Made by a program: the position numbers and the translations under genes. Below, piece after piece: positions 28,970 to 39,645 of a stretch of DNA of 64,000 bases (the first letter of the stretch is position 1; every line of letters begins with the position of its first letter). The notes beneath the pieces are model-generated. The model was not told the DNA's origin. It made no database searches and saw only the letters and a list, made by a program, of their open reading frames with translations. This DNA is from Dawidia cretensis (GTDB lineage: Bacteria; Bacteroidota; Bacteroidia; Cytophagales; Cyclobacteriaceae), in assembly GCF_018598175.1 (NCBI RefSeq), contig NZ_JAHESE010000002.1, positions 248,001 to 312,000 on the forward strand. Direction: 5' to 3'.

Positions 28970-29845
28970 TTATTTCTTAAAATCTGCCAGTAGCGCATCG
29001 ATGCGTTTGCGCAGTCCGGCAGAAGCCGGTGCATGGGGCAGCCGCACAGACTCACCGCAAATGCCCAGTTTGGAAAGTACATACTTGACACCAACCGGGT
29101 TGCCTTCCTCGTACATCGCACCGTTCAGGTCCGAAAGCTTATACAGCTCTTGTGCAGCCTTCGCATGATTGCCTGCAAGGAAATACTCCTTCATCTTCTT
29201 GAAGATCGTGGGGTAGGGGTTGGCCAATACCGAGATCAGGCCCTTGCCTCCCAGGGCGTACAGCGGCAGCGCCAGCATGTCGTCACCCGACACCAGCAGG
29301 AAGTCCTTCGGCATATATTTAGCGATCTTCAGACACTGCTCCAGGTTGCCTGACGACTCCTTCATGCCGATGATATTCTGATGGTTGGCCAGGCGCAGCG
29401 TGGTTTCTGCGGTGATGTTCGAGCCGGTGCGGCCCGGAATGTTATACAGAATCACCGGCACCGGGCAGGCGTTGGCGATTTTTACATAGTGTTGATAGAT
29501 GCCTTCCTGGGATGGCTTGTTATAATATGGGCTTACCGACAGGAGGGCATCGATGCCTTTAAAATCGGTTTCGGCAATGGCTTCCAACACCTCGTGAGTA
29601 TTATTACCACCGATGCCGTATACAATCGGCAAGCGGGCCGGGTTGTTGGCTTTGATGAAGGCGAGGATCTTGGCTTTCTCTTCGGACGTGAGCGTGGGAG
29701 ATTCTCCCGTCGTGCCCAGCACAACGTAATAGTCAGCGCCCTTGGCTGTATGCTGCAAAAGCTTTTTCAGCGCTTTGTAGTCGACCTCGAGCGATTCGGT
29801 GAACGGTGTGATCAGGGCAACGCCTGTTCCGTAGAGCTTTTTCAT
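28970..29845 (-). CDS. dapA: 4-hydroxy-tetrahydrodipicolinate synthase
   Basis: This 291-residue DapA of the class I aldolase family has GTTGESPTL near residue 45, the catalytic Tyr in VILYNIPGRTG and the Schiff-base Lys in IGMKESSGN. It condenses pyruvate with aspartate semialdehyde in the lysine/diaminopimelate pathway, needed for peptidoglycan. Order on this strand is ligA, DUF6913, dapA, GNAT with gaps of 8, 30 and 12 bp, suggesting one operon. Confidence 0.97.
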   Translation of the reverse strand: MKKLYGTGVALITPFTESLEVDYKALKKLLQHTAKGADYYVVLGTTGESPTLTSEEKAKILAFIKANNPARLPIVYGIGGNNTHEVLEAIAETDFKGIDALLSVSPYYNKPSQEGIYQHYVKIANACPVPVILYNIPGRTGSNITAETTLRLANHQNIIGMKESSGNLEQCLKIAKYMPKDFLLVSGDDMLALPLYALGGKGLISVLANPYPTIFKKMKEYFLAGNHAKAAQELYKLSDLNGAMYEEGNPVGVKYVLSKLGICGESVRLPHAPASAGLRKRIDALLADFKK

Positions 29846-29875
29846 GTTTACAGAAATAGGGGATAAAGGTTATGA

Positions 29876-30382
29876 TTACTTCAATTGGGAGGCATACTTA
29901 TACATGCCGTCGATGAGGGCCTGGATGCCGCCAGGTGACTCGATCATGAGCTCCAGGTACGGCTCACCGCCGTCAAAATGCTTGCCCACGCGGCACTTGG
30001 CCTTGCTTCGGGCCAGCACGTTCAGCACGAACACGTTCGGCTCCAGGTCGATGTAGAATAAAAAATCAAACGGGGCGTCGGCAAATTGGTTGGCGCTCGA
30101 AGACGTTATGTTGCCCCAGAACGACAATTCTTTTTCAGTAAAGAAGTCGAACTTAAACTCATAGTTTTCGTGCCTCGCCGGCATGTATTCCAATACTTGA
30201 ACAACTTTTTCGTCTTGCTCCAGCTTCTTGATAAACTCTTTAATGACAAAGTGTTTCTGCTTGTCTTCGACTGAAAAAAGTACGCCCACCGTCCGTGCCT
30301 GCTTATAGGGCAGGTTGCTGCGGAACGCCTTGCTCTTTTTAAGCACGGCGTTGGTCTTGAGTTTAAGGAAGTTGAGCTTCAT
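29876..30382 (-). CDS. DUF6913-type conserved protein
   Basis: This 168-residue basic N-terminal, soluble protein contains AFRSNLPYKQARTVGVLFS, the FWGNITSS-like turn and the C-terminal PGGIQALIDGMYKYASQL. It matches what I know of the DUF6913 family, which in Bacteroidota commonly sits beside dapA or ligA. No catalytic motif is visible and the role is unknown. It is 8 bp after ligA and 30 bp before dapA. Confidence 0.82.
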   Translation of the reverse strand: MKLNFLKLKTNAVLKKSKAFRSNLPYKQARTVGVLFSVEDKQKHFVIKEFIKKLEQDEKVVQVLEYMPARHENYEFKFDFFTEKELSFWGNITSSSANQFADAPFDFLFYIDLEPNVFVLNVLARSKAKCRVGKHFDGGEPYLELMIESPGGIQALIDGMYKYASQLK

Positions 30383-30390
30383 CGTAAAAG

Positions 30391-32424
<2,034 letters not shown>

Positions 32425-32488
32425 CTAACCGCAAAATGTGGATCGTACAAACGATTGGCGCGGCGCCGGCAGCCCTGGCCGCGATCTT

Positions 32489-34867
32489 TTACATCTCTTC
32501 CGTAGACTCAGACTCTTTCTCCTTCAGGCGGTTCAGCCGGTAGGTAAACGTCACGAGCAGCTGGCGTGATTGCCACTGAAATTTCGAGCTCGAATAATAT
32601 CCTTCGTTGTCGATGATCGACCGGCGTATGCGCGAATTGAACAGGTCGCGCACCGACGCATTGATGGTGCCCTTGCCTTTAAAGATGTCGTACGATGTGC
32701 CCACGTCCACCGAGTAGGTAGACCGGTCGCGCCCCTGCGTGGTAATGCGCGGCGCACGGTAGTTGAAAGAGCCCTGCACATCGAGCTTGCGGAACACCGT
32801 CCACTTCGATGTCGTGCGGCTGGTCCAGGTATAGGTGTCGGCCGACAACACCTCGTCCTGATAGGTGCCTTCGGTTATGGCCCGGTAGAAGTTGGCGCTC
32901 GTATTGATCTTCCACCACGTATCGATTGCGTGCGACAGATTCAGCTCGGCGCCATAGGCATTTTGTTCCGCCAGATTGATGGGAATGATCTGTGTGCGGC
33001 CTTGCTCGTCTACATCGCTCACAATCCGCTGGACCACGTCCGTGCGATGGCGGTGGTAGACACTAGAAAGGATCGATCCTTCTCCCCATTCAATAAGATA
33101 ACCCAGCTCGTAGGAATGTGTATACTCAGGCTTCAGATTCGGGTTGCCCATGAAAAACTGGCGCGAGTCGCGAAAATCGGAGAACGGTAGCAGGTCGCGA
33201 AAATCAGGACGGCTGATGCGATAGCTATAGCTCACCTGCAAGGTGTTGCTGTCCTTTAACTTGTACGACAGTCCGGCACTGGGAAAGAGGTTGAAGTACG
33301 TGCGGGGATTAGATTCGTTTGTCTCGGTCAACTTCGTCGTAATGTCGGAATATTCACCACGCAAGCCGCCCTGTGCGGACAGCTTACCAAAGGCATTGCC
33401 CGCCATGACATACGCGGCGTGTATGTGCTCATCGTATTCCAGGTTGTTGGTGAAGGCGGGTAGTGGCGTCCAGGCATCATCGTCATCCTGTGTTTCCAGC
33501 GAGTACAGGTTGTGGATCATACGCGTGGCCGTCTTGATGCCAGCCTCGAGCTTGCCTTCTTTGCCAATGGGATGGACATAGTCCAGCTGTACCTGCCAGT
33601 TGGTCTCGTCGGCATTGTTTAACCCGCGTTGCAATGTCAGGTCGCCGCCGGGCGTACCTTCGGTATACTGGGTGGCTTCGTCGTCTACGCCGCGAATCCA
33701 CTTGACGTCGGCCGTCAGGCTTTGGTCCTTGCGTTCAAAATCTTTCTTAAAGCTCAGCGACCCTTCCAGTGTCGACTCGTCTTCTTCCTCGCGCTCGGTG
33801 CGGACAACGTTGCGGGTAAGCGTGCCATCTTCGTCGTAGTCGTGATATGTATTGGTGGAGTGGTTCACACCGAAGGAGGGATTGTAAAGAAAGAATCCTG
33901 TCAGCGTGGTCTTTTCGGTCAGGAAGTAATCGAGGCCCAGCATGACGTTGTGGGCCAGGCCGCCGCGCTCGCGATCGTTATATTGGGAATATACAAAGCT
34001 GGTGTCTTCGCTGGTATACCGTTGATATGACGAGCCATAACCCGGCGCATTGCGGTCGTCGATGCCGTAGCTCGAAAAGAGGTTGATGTTATTCTTACGA
34101 TAGTTGATGCTATACGACGCGCCAAGCTGGTACGGGTTTCCCGCCGTGGCCACAAACGTGCCGTTGAGGCCGCCGCGCTTGTCTTTCTTCATAATGATGT
34201 TGATGATACCGACCTCGCCCGCGGCGTCGTATCGCGAGGAAGGGTTGGTGATGACCTCGATCCGCTCGATCAGGTTGCCTTGCAGCTTGCGCAGGGCGTC
34301 GGGGTCGCGGCTGGTAAGTCCCGAAGGGCGGCCGTCGATCAGGATGCGCACATTACCGCTGCCGCGCAGGCTGACAGCGCCGTCTACATCTACCGTTACC
34401 GACGGCAGGTTACCCAGGATGTCCGACGCATTGGCGCCGACATTGCTCAGATCCTGGCTGACGTTAAAGACACGTTTGTCCAATTGCAGCTCCATAGCCG
34501 GTCGCTCGCCTTCGATCACCACCTCCTGTAATACATCGGCGCTGGTTTGGAGGACAATCGTCCCCAGGGCCAGGGGCGTGTTGGCCACATGTACACGGGG
34601 CACGATCTTATCGCGATAAGAAACAAACGTAACCTTGAGATAGTACCGTCCCGGTTTTACAGCCAACGAAAAAGCACCCGATACGTCGGATGCGCCACCT
34701 ACCGCCAATGCCGAGTCGACCGCGTGGTATAAGGCCACGGTAGCAAACGGAACCGGTTCTCCATGCTCATCGGCGATCGTGCCGGCCACCGTCCCTGCAG
34801 GACGGTCTTGTGCCAGCACAGCGATCTGGTAAAGAATGGGCAAGAGAATGGCAAGTACGTACTTCAT
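32489..34867 (-). CDS. TonB-dependent receptor, OMP_b-brl_3 type
   Basis: This 792-residue outer-membrane protein has a signal peptide (MKYVLAILLPILYQIAVLAQ) and a carboxypeptidase-regulatory-like domain (about residues 25-110: GTVAGTIADEHGEPVPFATVAL). A plug follows with VSLRGSGNVRILIDGRPSGL and an ITNPSSRYDAAGEVGIINII segment, then a barrel of the outer-membrane beta-barrel protein family 3 (about 370-790). No SusD partner is adjacent, so it is not obviously a polysaccharide locus; the cargo is unknown. The minus strand shows a 77-bp gap to ligA and a repeat-rich 372-bp gap on the other side. Confidence 0.92.
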   Translation of the reverse strand: MKYVLAILLPILYQIAVLAQDRPAGTVAGTIADEHGEPVPFATVALYHAVDSALAVGGASDVSGAFSLAVKPGRYYLKVTFVSYRDKIVPRVHVANTPLALGTIVLQTSADVLQEVVIEGERPAMELQLDKRVFNVSQDLSNVGANASDILGNLPSVTVDVDGAVSLRGSGNVRILIDGRPSGLTSRDPDALRKLQGNLIERIEVITNPSSRYDAAGEVGIINIIMKKDKRGGLNGTFVATAGNPYQLGASYSINYRKNNINLFSSYGIDDRNAPGYGSSYQRYTSEDTSFVYSQYNDRERGGLAHNVMLGLDYFLTEKTTLTGFFLYNPSFGVNHSTNTYHDYDEDGTLTRNVVRTEREEEDESTLEGSLSFKKDFERKDQSLTADVKWIRGVDDEATQYTEGTPGGDLTLQRGLNNADETNWQVQLDYVHPIGKEGKLEAGIKTATRMIHNLYSLETQDDDDAWTPLPAFTNNLEYDEHIHAAYVMAGNAFGKLSAQGGLRGEYSDITTKLTETNESNPRTYFNLFPSAGLSYKLKDSNTLQVSYSYRISRPDFRDLLPFSDFRDSRQFFMGNPNLKPEYTHSYELGYLIEWGEGSILSSVYHRHRTDVVQRIVSDVDEQGRTQIIPINLAEQNAYGAELNLSHAIDTWWKINTSANFYRAITEGTYQDEVLSADTYTWTSRTTSKWTVFRKLDVQGSFNYRAPRITTQGRDRSTYSVDVGTSYDIFKGKGTINASVRDLFNSRIRRSIIDNEGYYSSSKFQWQSRQLLVTFTYRLNRLKEKESESTEEM

Positions 34868-34944
34868 GCTGCAAAAGTGATTTTACCCGTTGTTACCTAC
34901 AAGCATTGTTTGGAGCAATGGTCATTACCCCTGATGACGTCGTC

Positions 34945-35147
34945 AGCCCAGGTTGGAGCGGCAGCGTAGGCTCGGCCGCACAAAAACAGACGATAAGGCG
35001 CCGACATAACAGCCTGGCTAGGCCGCACAAACACGACGATAAAGCCCTGAAATGGCGACACATAACAGCCCAGGCTGGAGCGCCAGCGCAGGCCTGGGCC
35101 ACGGACACCGAAGATATCGAAGCCCTGTAAGGGCGTAACATTTCGAT
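34945..35147. repeat. Cluster of degenerate repeat units in a 372-bp gap
   Basis: Three related units fill most of the gap between the TonB receptor and the M1 peptidase. Unit C (about 35067-35147) is the fullest: a hairpin head (CCCAGGC with GCCTGGG) followed by ACACCGAAGATATCGAAGCC and CTGTAAGGGCG. Unit B (about 35015-35070) has GGCCGCACAAACACGACGAT, AAGCCCTGAAATGGCG and ACATAACAGCC. Unit A (34945-35014) repeats the head and GGCCGCACAAAAACAGACGAT but is shortened. Open frames through here on the minus strand are by-products of the repeats. The flanking 34868-34944 shows nothing notable. Confidence 0.7.
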
Positions 35148-35173
35148 GCACACACAAGGCCCGATTGTAAAGC

Positions 35174-35215
35174 AAAAAAAACGTGCCGCCGGAAGTTACT
35201 CGCAGCGGCACGTTT
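35174..35215 (-). terminator. Terminator after the M1 peptidase gene
   Basis: AAACGTGCCGC (35179-35189) pairs with GCGGCACGTTT (35205-35215), an 11-bp stem. On the minus strand it runs into a T-run (complement of the A-run 35174-35181) 25 bp after the peptidase stop. Confidence 0.88.
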
Positions 35216-35239
35216 GTATGTTCTGTTCGCGATGCGCTT

Positions 35240-37105
35240 TTAGCGGGCAGGATTGCTATAAGCCTTGAGTCCATTGGACAGATCGGCGGTGTTGTTCTTG
35301 CGATCTACATCGGCCAGGCGCTGGGAAGGATCGATTTCCAGTGACGCGATCTCGGCCGCGGGCCGATCGATCTTCAGCGTATACGTTGGATTCACCCACG
35401 GCCAGGCCTCCAGGTCTTTGCGGGGAATGGCCTTCTCATCGGGCTTGCCACCCATCGTTTCATTCAACGGTATATAGTATAATTGCTTGCTGCCGTCCTT
35501 AAAGGTAACGACCAGGTCTACAGGCATGGGGAACTCGCCCAGGCGTTCCAGCGTCACGAAGGTGCCGCCGTTTTCCAATACGGTTTTGATACTGTAGTCG
35601 ATCTTCTTCGTGGTGTTCACCCAGTAGCTCATATACCATTTCAGTTGCAAGCCGGAGACTTTCTCCATGACGCGGATGAAGTCGTTGGGCTCGGGGTGAC
35701 GGAACTTCCAGGTGTTGAAGTATAGCCGCATGCCTTTGTAGAAGTTCTCCTCGCCGATAATATATTTCAGCTGGTGCAGGAATACCGTACCCATGGCGTA
35801 CGAAGCCGTGCTATACGCGGTGTTGGTGTTGTAATGATCCGAATGTTGGCTGATGGGCTCTTGCAGTCCTTTCTTGATCAGCGAAAAATAAGCATTATAG
35901 CTGCCGGCGTGAGCTTCGGCCAACGACGTGTTGAGGAGGACCGCTTCCGACTCCTGGCTGGAAAAGTCCGTAAAGCCTTCGTCCATCCATGGGTAGAGCG
36001 ACTCGTTCGAAGCCAGCACCCCCTGGTACCAGCTGTGTGCCGCTTCGTGCAGCATCACGCCCACCAGGCCGCCCAGGCTTCCCTCGCCCAGGATCAGCGT
36101 ACACATGGGATATTCCATGCCGCCGTCGCCTCCCTGGATGATCGAATAAGAGTCGTATGGATATTTACCAAAGGTTTTGTTCATGTGCTCGAAGTGGCGT
36201 ATGGCAAAACCTTCCATCTTTTTCCAGTTGTCGAGGATCTTGTCGTTCTTCTGGTAGAAGAAGTGTAGCTCGGGGCCGTTGGGCACCTGTGCGCGGTCGT
36301 GCAGGTAGTCGGGGTCCGCCGTCCAGGCAAAGTCGATTACATCCTTGGCCACAAAGTTCCAGGTCAGGTCGCCCTCGGGGCGTTTTACCGTGGCGCCCGG
36401 TTGCTCATAACCATAGCCAACCTTATCGGCATTTTTGAGCTTGCCGGTGCCGGCCAGGACGAAAGTAGGATCGAGCGTAATCTTCACGTCGAAGTCGCCC
36501 CATACGCCGTGAAACTCGCGCGCAACATATTGGTATGCATGCCATCCCTGAAAGTCATACTCCGCCAACTTGGGATACCACTGTGTCATGGAGTAGGCCA
36601 CGCCTTCACGGTTGTTGCGGCCCGAGCGGCGCACCTGCAGCGGCACCTGTGCCTCGAACTTCATATCGAACACCGTCTTGGCACCGGGTAACAAAGCCTT
36701 CGGTAGGGTTACTTCCAGGACTGTACCGTTCACCTTGTACTGGGTGTCCTTGCCATCTTGCCTGAGGCTTTGAATGTGCTGATACCCGATCTCGTCGTCT
36801 TTCAGTTTGGAAATGCGGTCTTTCACGCGCCCGTCCGGATCGGCGATGTTGCGCGAGCGCACATCCATCATGCTCCCGGGCTGAAAAGCATTAAAGTATA
36901 AATGATAATACACCTTGCGGAGGGTGTCTCTGGAATTGTTGTGATAGGTAAGCTTTTGCGTACCGGTCACCTTATGTGTTTTCACATCCAGCTTTACGTC
37001 CATGACGTACTCGACGCGCTGCTGCCACCGGTAATCCTGGGCCGGCAGCCAATACCCGCCAAGGGTCAGCAGAAGTGTGAAAAAGAAGAATTTGTTACGA
37101 AACAT
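35240..37105 (-). CDS. M1-family metallopeptidase
   Basis: This 621-residue exported protein (signal peptide ending YWLPAQDY) has the M1 aminopeptidase fold. It shows the GGMEYP substrate-binding motif, the zinc motif HEAAHSW with the downstream Glu in WMDEGFTDF, and an N-terminal beta domain (VMDVKLDVKTHKVTGTQKLTYHN). The usual HExxH is HEAAH here and so is intact. It is probably periplasmic or outer-membrane associated and trims N-terminal residues from peptides. A strong terminator follows. Confidence 0.93.
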   Translation of the reverse strand: MFRNKFFFFTLLLTLGGYWLPAQDYRWQQRVEYVMDVKLDVKTHKVTGTQKLTYHNNSRDTLRKVYYHLYFNAFQPGSMMDVRSRNIADPDGRVKDRISKLKDDEIGYQHIQSLRQDGKDTQYKVNGTVLEVTLPKALLPGAKTVFDMKFEAQVPLQVRRSGRNNREGVAYSMTQWYPKLAEYDFQGWHAYQYVAREFHGVWGDFDVKITLDPTFVLAGTGKLKNADKVGYGYEQPGATVKRPEGDLTWNFVAKDVIDFAWTADPDYLHDRAQVPNGPELHFFYQKNDKILDNWKKMEGFAIRHFEHMNKTFGKYPYDSYSIIQGGDGGMEYPMCTLILGEGSLGGLVGVMLHEAAHSWYQGVLASNESLYPWMDEGFTDFSSQESEAVLLNTSLAEAHAGSYNAYFSLIKKGLQEPISQHSDHYNTNTAYSTASYAMGTVFLHQLKYIIGEENFYKGMRLYFNTWKFRHPEPNDFIRVMEKVSGLQLKWYMSYWVNTTKKIDYSIKTVLENGGTFVTLERLGEFPMPVDLVVTFKDGSKQLYYIPLNETMGGKPDEKAIPRKDLEAWPWVNPTYTLKIDRPAAEIASLEIDPSQRLADVDRKNNTADLSNGLKAYSNPAR

Positions 37106-37195
37106 GACTCGTGGGTTAATGAATGTTCCGGCAAAATATCCAAACCCACGAATTTTACAAAGCCGTTGGTAAAGCTACGGTAACATTAGGATTCT

Positions 37196-37264
37196 GGCGC
37201 AAGTCTTAGCCCCGTCCCGGGGCGGAGACTTGCGCCTGGGTGAAGTGGCAGTCTTCAGACTGCC
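37196..37264. repeat. Two-hairpin dispersed element, copy 1
   Basis: Hairpin A: GGCGCAAGTCT (37196-37206) pairs with AGACTTGCGCC (37226-37236), with an inner GCCCCG/CGGGGC stem (37209-37214 with 37218-37223). Hairpin B: GGCAGTCT-TC-AGACTGCC (37247-37264). It ends 9 bp before the aminotransferase stop codon. Related copies are at 50025-50089 and, inverted, at 55931-55996. Confidence 0.8.
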
Positions 37265-37273
37265 GACGAACGT

Positions 37274-38350
37274 TTAAACCTTCGCCAAAGTATCCACCAG
37301 CAATTCATACTGCTCCTTCGAATGCGTCGGGAAATTGGCAAACCGCAATTGCGTCTTTTTAAACGCTCCATACCCATCACCCGGCTGCATGCCATTCTCC
37401 ACTAAGAGTTTGGTGATCTTCTCCGTATGCTCCCCACACTCCGCCACAATCACGGTATTAGATTGGTTGACCTTTTCTTGAACGAACGGATTAATCAGCC
37501 CGTGATCATGTAAAGCTTTGTAGAGGATCGCCGCTTTGTATTCCGTCTCCTTGCGAATATTCTGAATACCGCGCCGCACCATATCTTCCACCACCTGCGC
37601 GAGCAGATAGATACCCAGTACGTTGGGCGTCTCCGGGTTCTGGTGCTTCAGCGCATGACTATACAACGAAGGGATGGAGTGATACGATCCGATCGAAATG
37701 CCCTTCGCCAGCAACTGCTCAGCCTTGGCCACACACGCATCATTGATCAACCAAACACCCAGACCGGCCGGTAGTCCAAAGCCCTTTTGCACCGAGAAAA
37801 ACACGGAGTCGAATTGTGTATAGTCAAACGCAGGGTAGGGCAGGGAAGAAACAGCATCAACCGTCAGCAGTGCTCCCGGGTTTTTGGCGCGCAGTCCTGC
37901 GATGACTTCCATCGGCAGGGATACGCCCGAGGAGGTTTCGTTGTGCGTCACTGCGATCAGCTCCGTACCGGCGGGTATTGCCATCGAAGCATCAAAGCCT
38001 TTGCCCATGGCAACCTCTATTTTTTCAGGCTTTTTATTGAGCTGTTGCGCAATTTCAAAAAAGCGTTTGGAAAAAGAGCCATTCACCAGGTGAAAGGATT
38101 TTTCTTCCACCAGGTTTTGGATGATACGCTCCCAGATCTCGTTGGCTGAGCCGGTAAAGACAAGTGTATAATTTTCGGGAATGTCGAGCAGTGTGCGCAG
38201 GCCGTCGACCGACTTGCGGTAGATAGCTTCAAATTGTTTGCTGCGGTGTGACAAGGTCGGGATGCCTTCGCGGAATGCGGTGCGTACATGGTCTTCGACA
38301 GTGAAGTAAAGCTGGGAAGGACCTGGCGTGAAATTGATTTTTGGGCGCAT
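37274..38350 (-). CDS. serC: Class V aminotransferase, probable phosphoserine aminotransferase
   Basis: This 358-residue PLP enzyme opens NFTPGPSQLYFTVEDHV and has TGSANEIWERII, the Asp-containing LTVDAVSSLPYPAFDY and the PLP Lys in FFSVQKGFGLPAG. Length and motif spacing fit fold-type I class V enzymes of the SerC/alanine-glyoxylate transaminase group. A SerB-SerA fusion lies 1.3 kb upstream on the same strand, supporting the SerC assignment: transamination of 3-phosphohydroxypyruvate to phosphoserine. The function is inferred from context, and another glyoxylate or alanine role is possible. A perfect inverted repeat sits directly before its start. Confidence 0.75.
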   Translation of the reverse strand: MRPKINFTPGPSQLYFTVEDHVRTAFREGIPTLSHRSKQFEAIYRKSVDGLRTLLDIPENYTLVFTGSANEIWERIIQNLVEEKSFHLVNGSFSKRFFEIAQQLNKKPEKIEVAMGKGFDASMAIPAGTELIAVTHNETSSGVSLPMEVIAGLRAKNPGALLTVDAVSSLPYPAFDYTQFDSVFFSVQKGFGLPAGLGVWLINDACVAKAEQLLAKGISIGSYHSIPSLYSHALKHQNPETPNVLGIYLLAQVVEDMVRRGIQNIRKETEYKAAILYKALHDHGLINPFVQEKVNQSNTVIVAECGEHTEKITKLLVENGMQPGDGYGAFKKTQLRFANFPTHSKEQYELLVDTLAKV

Positions 38351-38352
38351 AA

Positions 38353-38376
38353 TAGAACGTAAAAATAAACGTTCTA
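38353..38376 (-). promoter_or_regulatory. Inverted repeat just upstream of the aminotransferase start
   Basis: TAGAACGT (38353-38360) and ACGTTCTA (38369-38376) form an 8-bp inverted repeat with an 8-bp A-rich spacer, ending 2 bp before the start codon. It could be an operator or a start-blocking hairpin. The remaining gap 38377-38759 shows only a short CCCGA-N4-TCGGG hairpin at about 38610-38623. Confidence 0.5.
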
Positions 38377-38759
38377 CAGTATATTCGGCACGGGCGGCAA
38401 AAGTTGTACGAAGAAATCTACAGATCAGCCCAACAAGTAGCCGTTCGACGGCGCGAACCGAATTGCCTCCCGATAGGTTCCCGAAAAATAGTTGCCAGGT
38501 CTCATGCTTTTGCCTAAGTTTGCATCACCCTTGGATTTGGGACACGTTTGCTGAACCTAACAATTATAAACAATACCGAGTGAAGCTTTCGGTCAAAATC
38601 AGGCCTCATCCCGATTCGTCGGGACCTCGCCCAAAAAGCAGGTTAACAGAAGAAGATTGCGAACGACGGCAGCTCAAAACTTGTCTTTTATGGGGTTCAG
38701 AAACACCCACCAAATCCATTGGGTATTTTTTTTGCCTATCCGCTAACGCGTGAATATTC

Positions 38760-39602
38760 TCAGGCATTTAGGCTACTCCCACAAAACTTGCAAAAAACAG
38801 CATCGGCATCGTGGCCATCTTTCAGGCAATGCGGGCATACTTGCGTCGAGATTTTCTCCTGCTGCTTGAGCTGCACCATTTCTGCAGAGACAATACCCGT
38901 TGGCACCGCCAGGATGCCATAACCCAAAATCATAATGAACGATGCCATCGTCTGACCTAACGTCGTCTGCGGCGCAATGTCGCCGTACCCAACCGTTGTC
39001 ATCGTCACAATGGCCCAGTAGATACTCCGGGGTATACTGGTAAAGCCGTGCTCAGCGCCTTCGATCATATACATCAACGTACCGGTAATGACGACCGTCG
39101 TGAGTACGGTGACCAGGAATACGGTAATCTTATGCTGGCTGGCTTTTAATGCACGTACCAGGTTCTGACTTTCGCCGATGTGACGCGATAACTTGAGTAT
39201 GCGAAAAATGCGGATCAACCGGACACTTCGAATGACCATCAGTGACTGAGCTCCCGGGATGAGCAAGGCCAGGTAGCTGGGAAGGATCGAAAGCAGGTCG
39301 ACAATGCCAAAAAAGCTGAAGACATACCGCCGTCGTTGCGGCACGACCCACGCGCGCGCCAGGTATTCCAGTGTAAAAATGCCGGTAAAGAAAAGCTCCA
39401 GTCCGCGAAACCACGGGCCGTACAGCGCACGGATCGACTGAACACTTTCAATCATGATCGTAATGACACTACCGACGATACAGGCAAGCAATACCAGATC
39501 GAATAGACGACCCGCAGCCGTGTCGGCCTCAAAGATAATCTCGTATAAACGCAGTCGTAGACCCGTTAGCTTCTCCCGGGGTTTCACATGGTGCGAGCTC
39601 AC
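38760..39602 (-). CDS. Voltage-gated-like potassium channel with C-terminal zinc ribbon
   Basis: This 280-residue ion-transport protein has six membrane helices. S4 carries regularly spaced arginines (MVIRSVRLIRIFRILKLSR), and the pore filter is TTVGYGDI in WAIVTMTTVGYGDIAPQTTLG. The tail holds two CxxC pairs (CPHC and CKFCG, separated by 12-13 residues), a short zinc-ribbon-like domain. Length is close to bacterial Kv-type channels. It lies 43 bp after the SerB-SerA gene on the same strand, without a recognised functional link. Confidence 0.9.
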   Translation of the reverse strand: MSSHHVKPREKLTGLRLRLYEIIFEADTAAGRLFDLVLLACIVGSVITIMIESVQSIRALYGPWFRGLELFFTGIFTLEYLARAWVVPQRRRYVFSFFGIVDLLSILPSYLALLIPGAQSLMVIRSVRLIRIFRILKLSRHIGESQNLVRALKASQHKITVFLVTVLTTVVITGTLMYMIEGAEHGFTSIPRSIYWAIVTMTTVGYGDIAPQTTLGQTMASFIMILGYGILAVPTGIVSAEMVQLKQQEKISTQVCPHCLKDGHDADAVFCKFCGSSLNA

Positions 39603-39645
39603 TCAGCGAATATCACAAAAATAAGCCGGACTTCTATCGTCCGGA

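Noticed and set aside
34893-35274. Two overlapping minus-strand open frames in the 35-kb gap
   Set aside because: They read through degenerate repeat units and run into the M1 peptidase 3' end; no start, codon bias or domain supports a gene.
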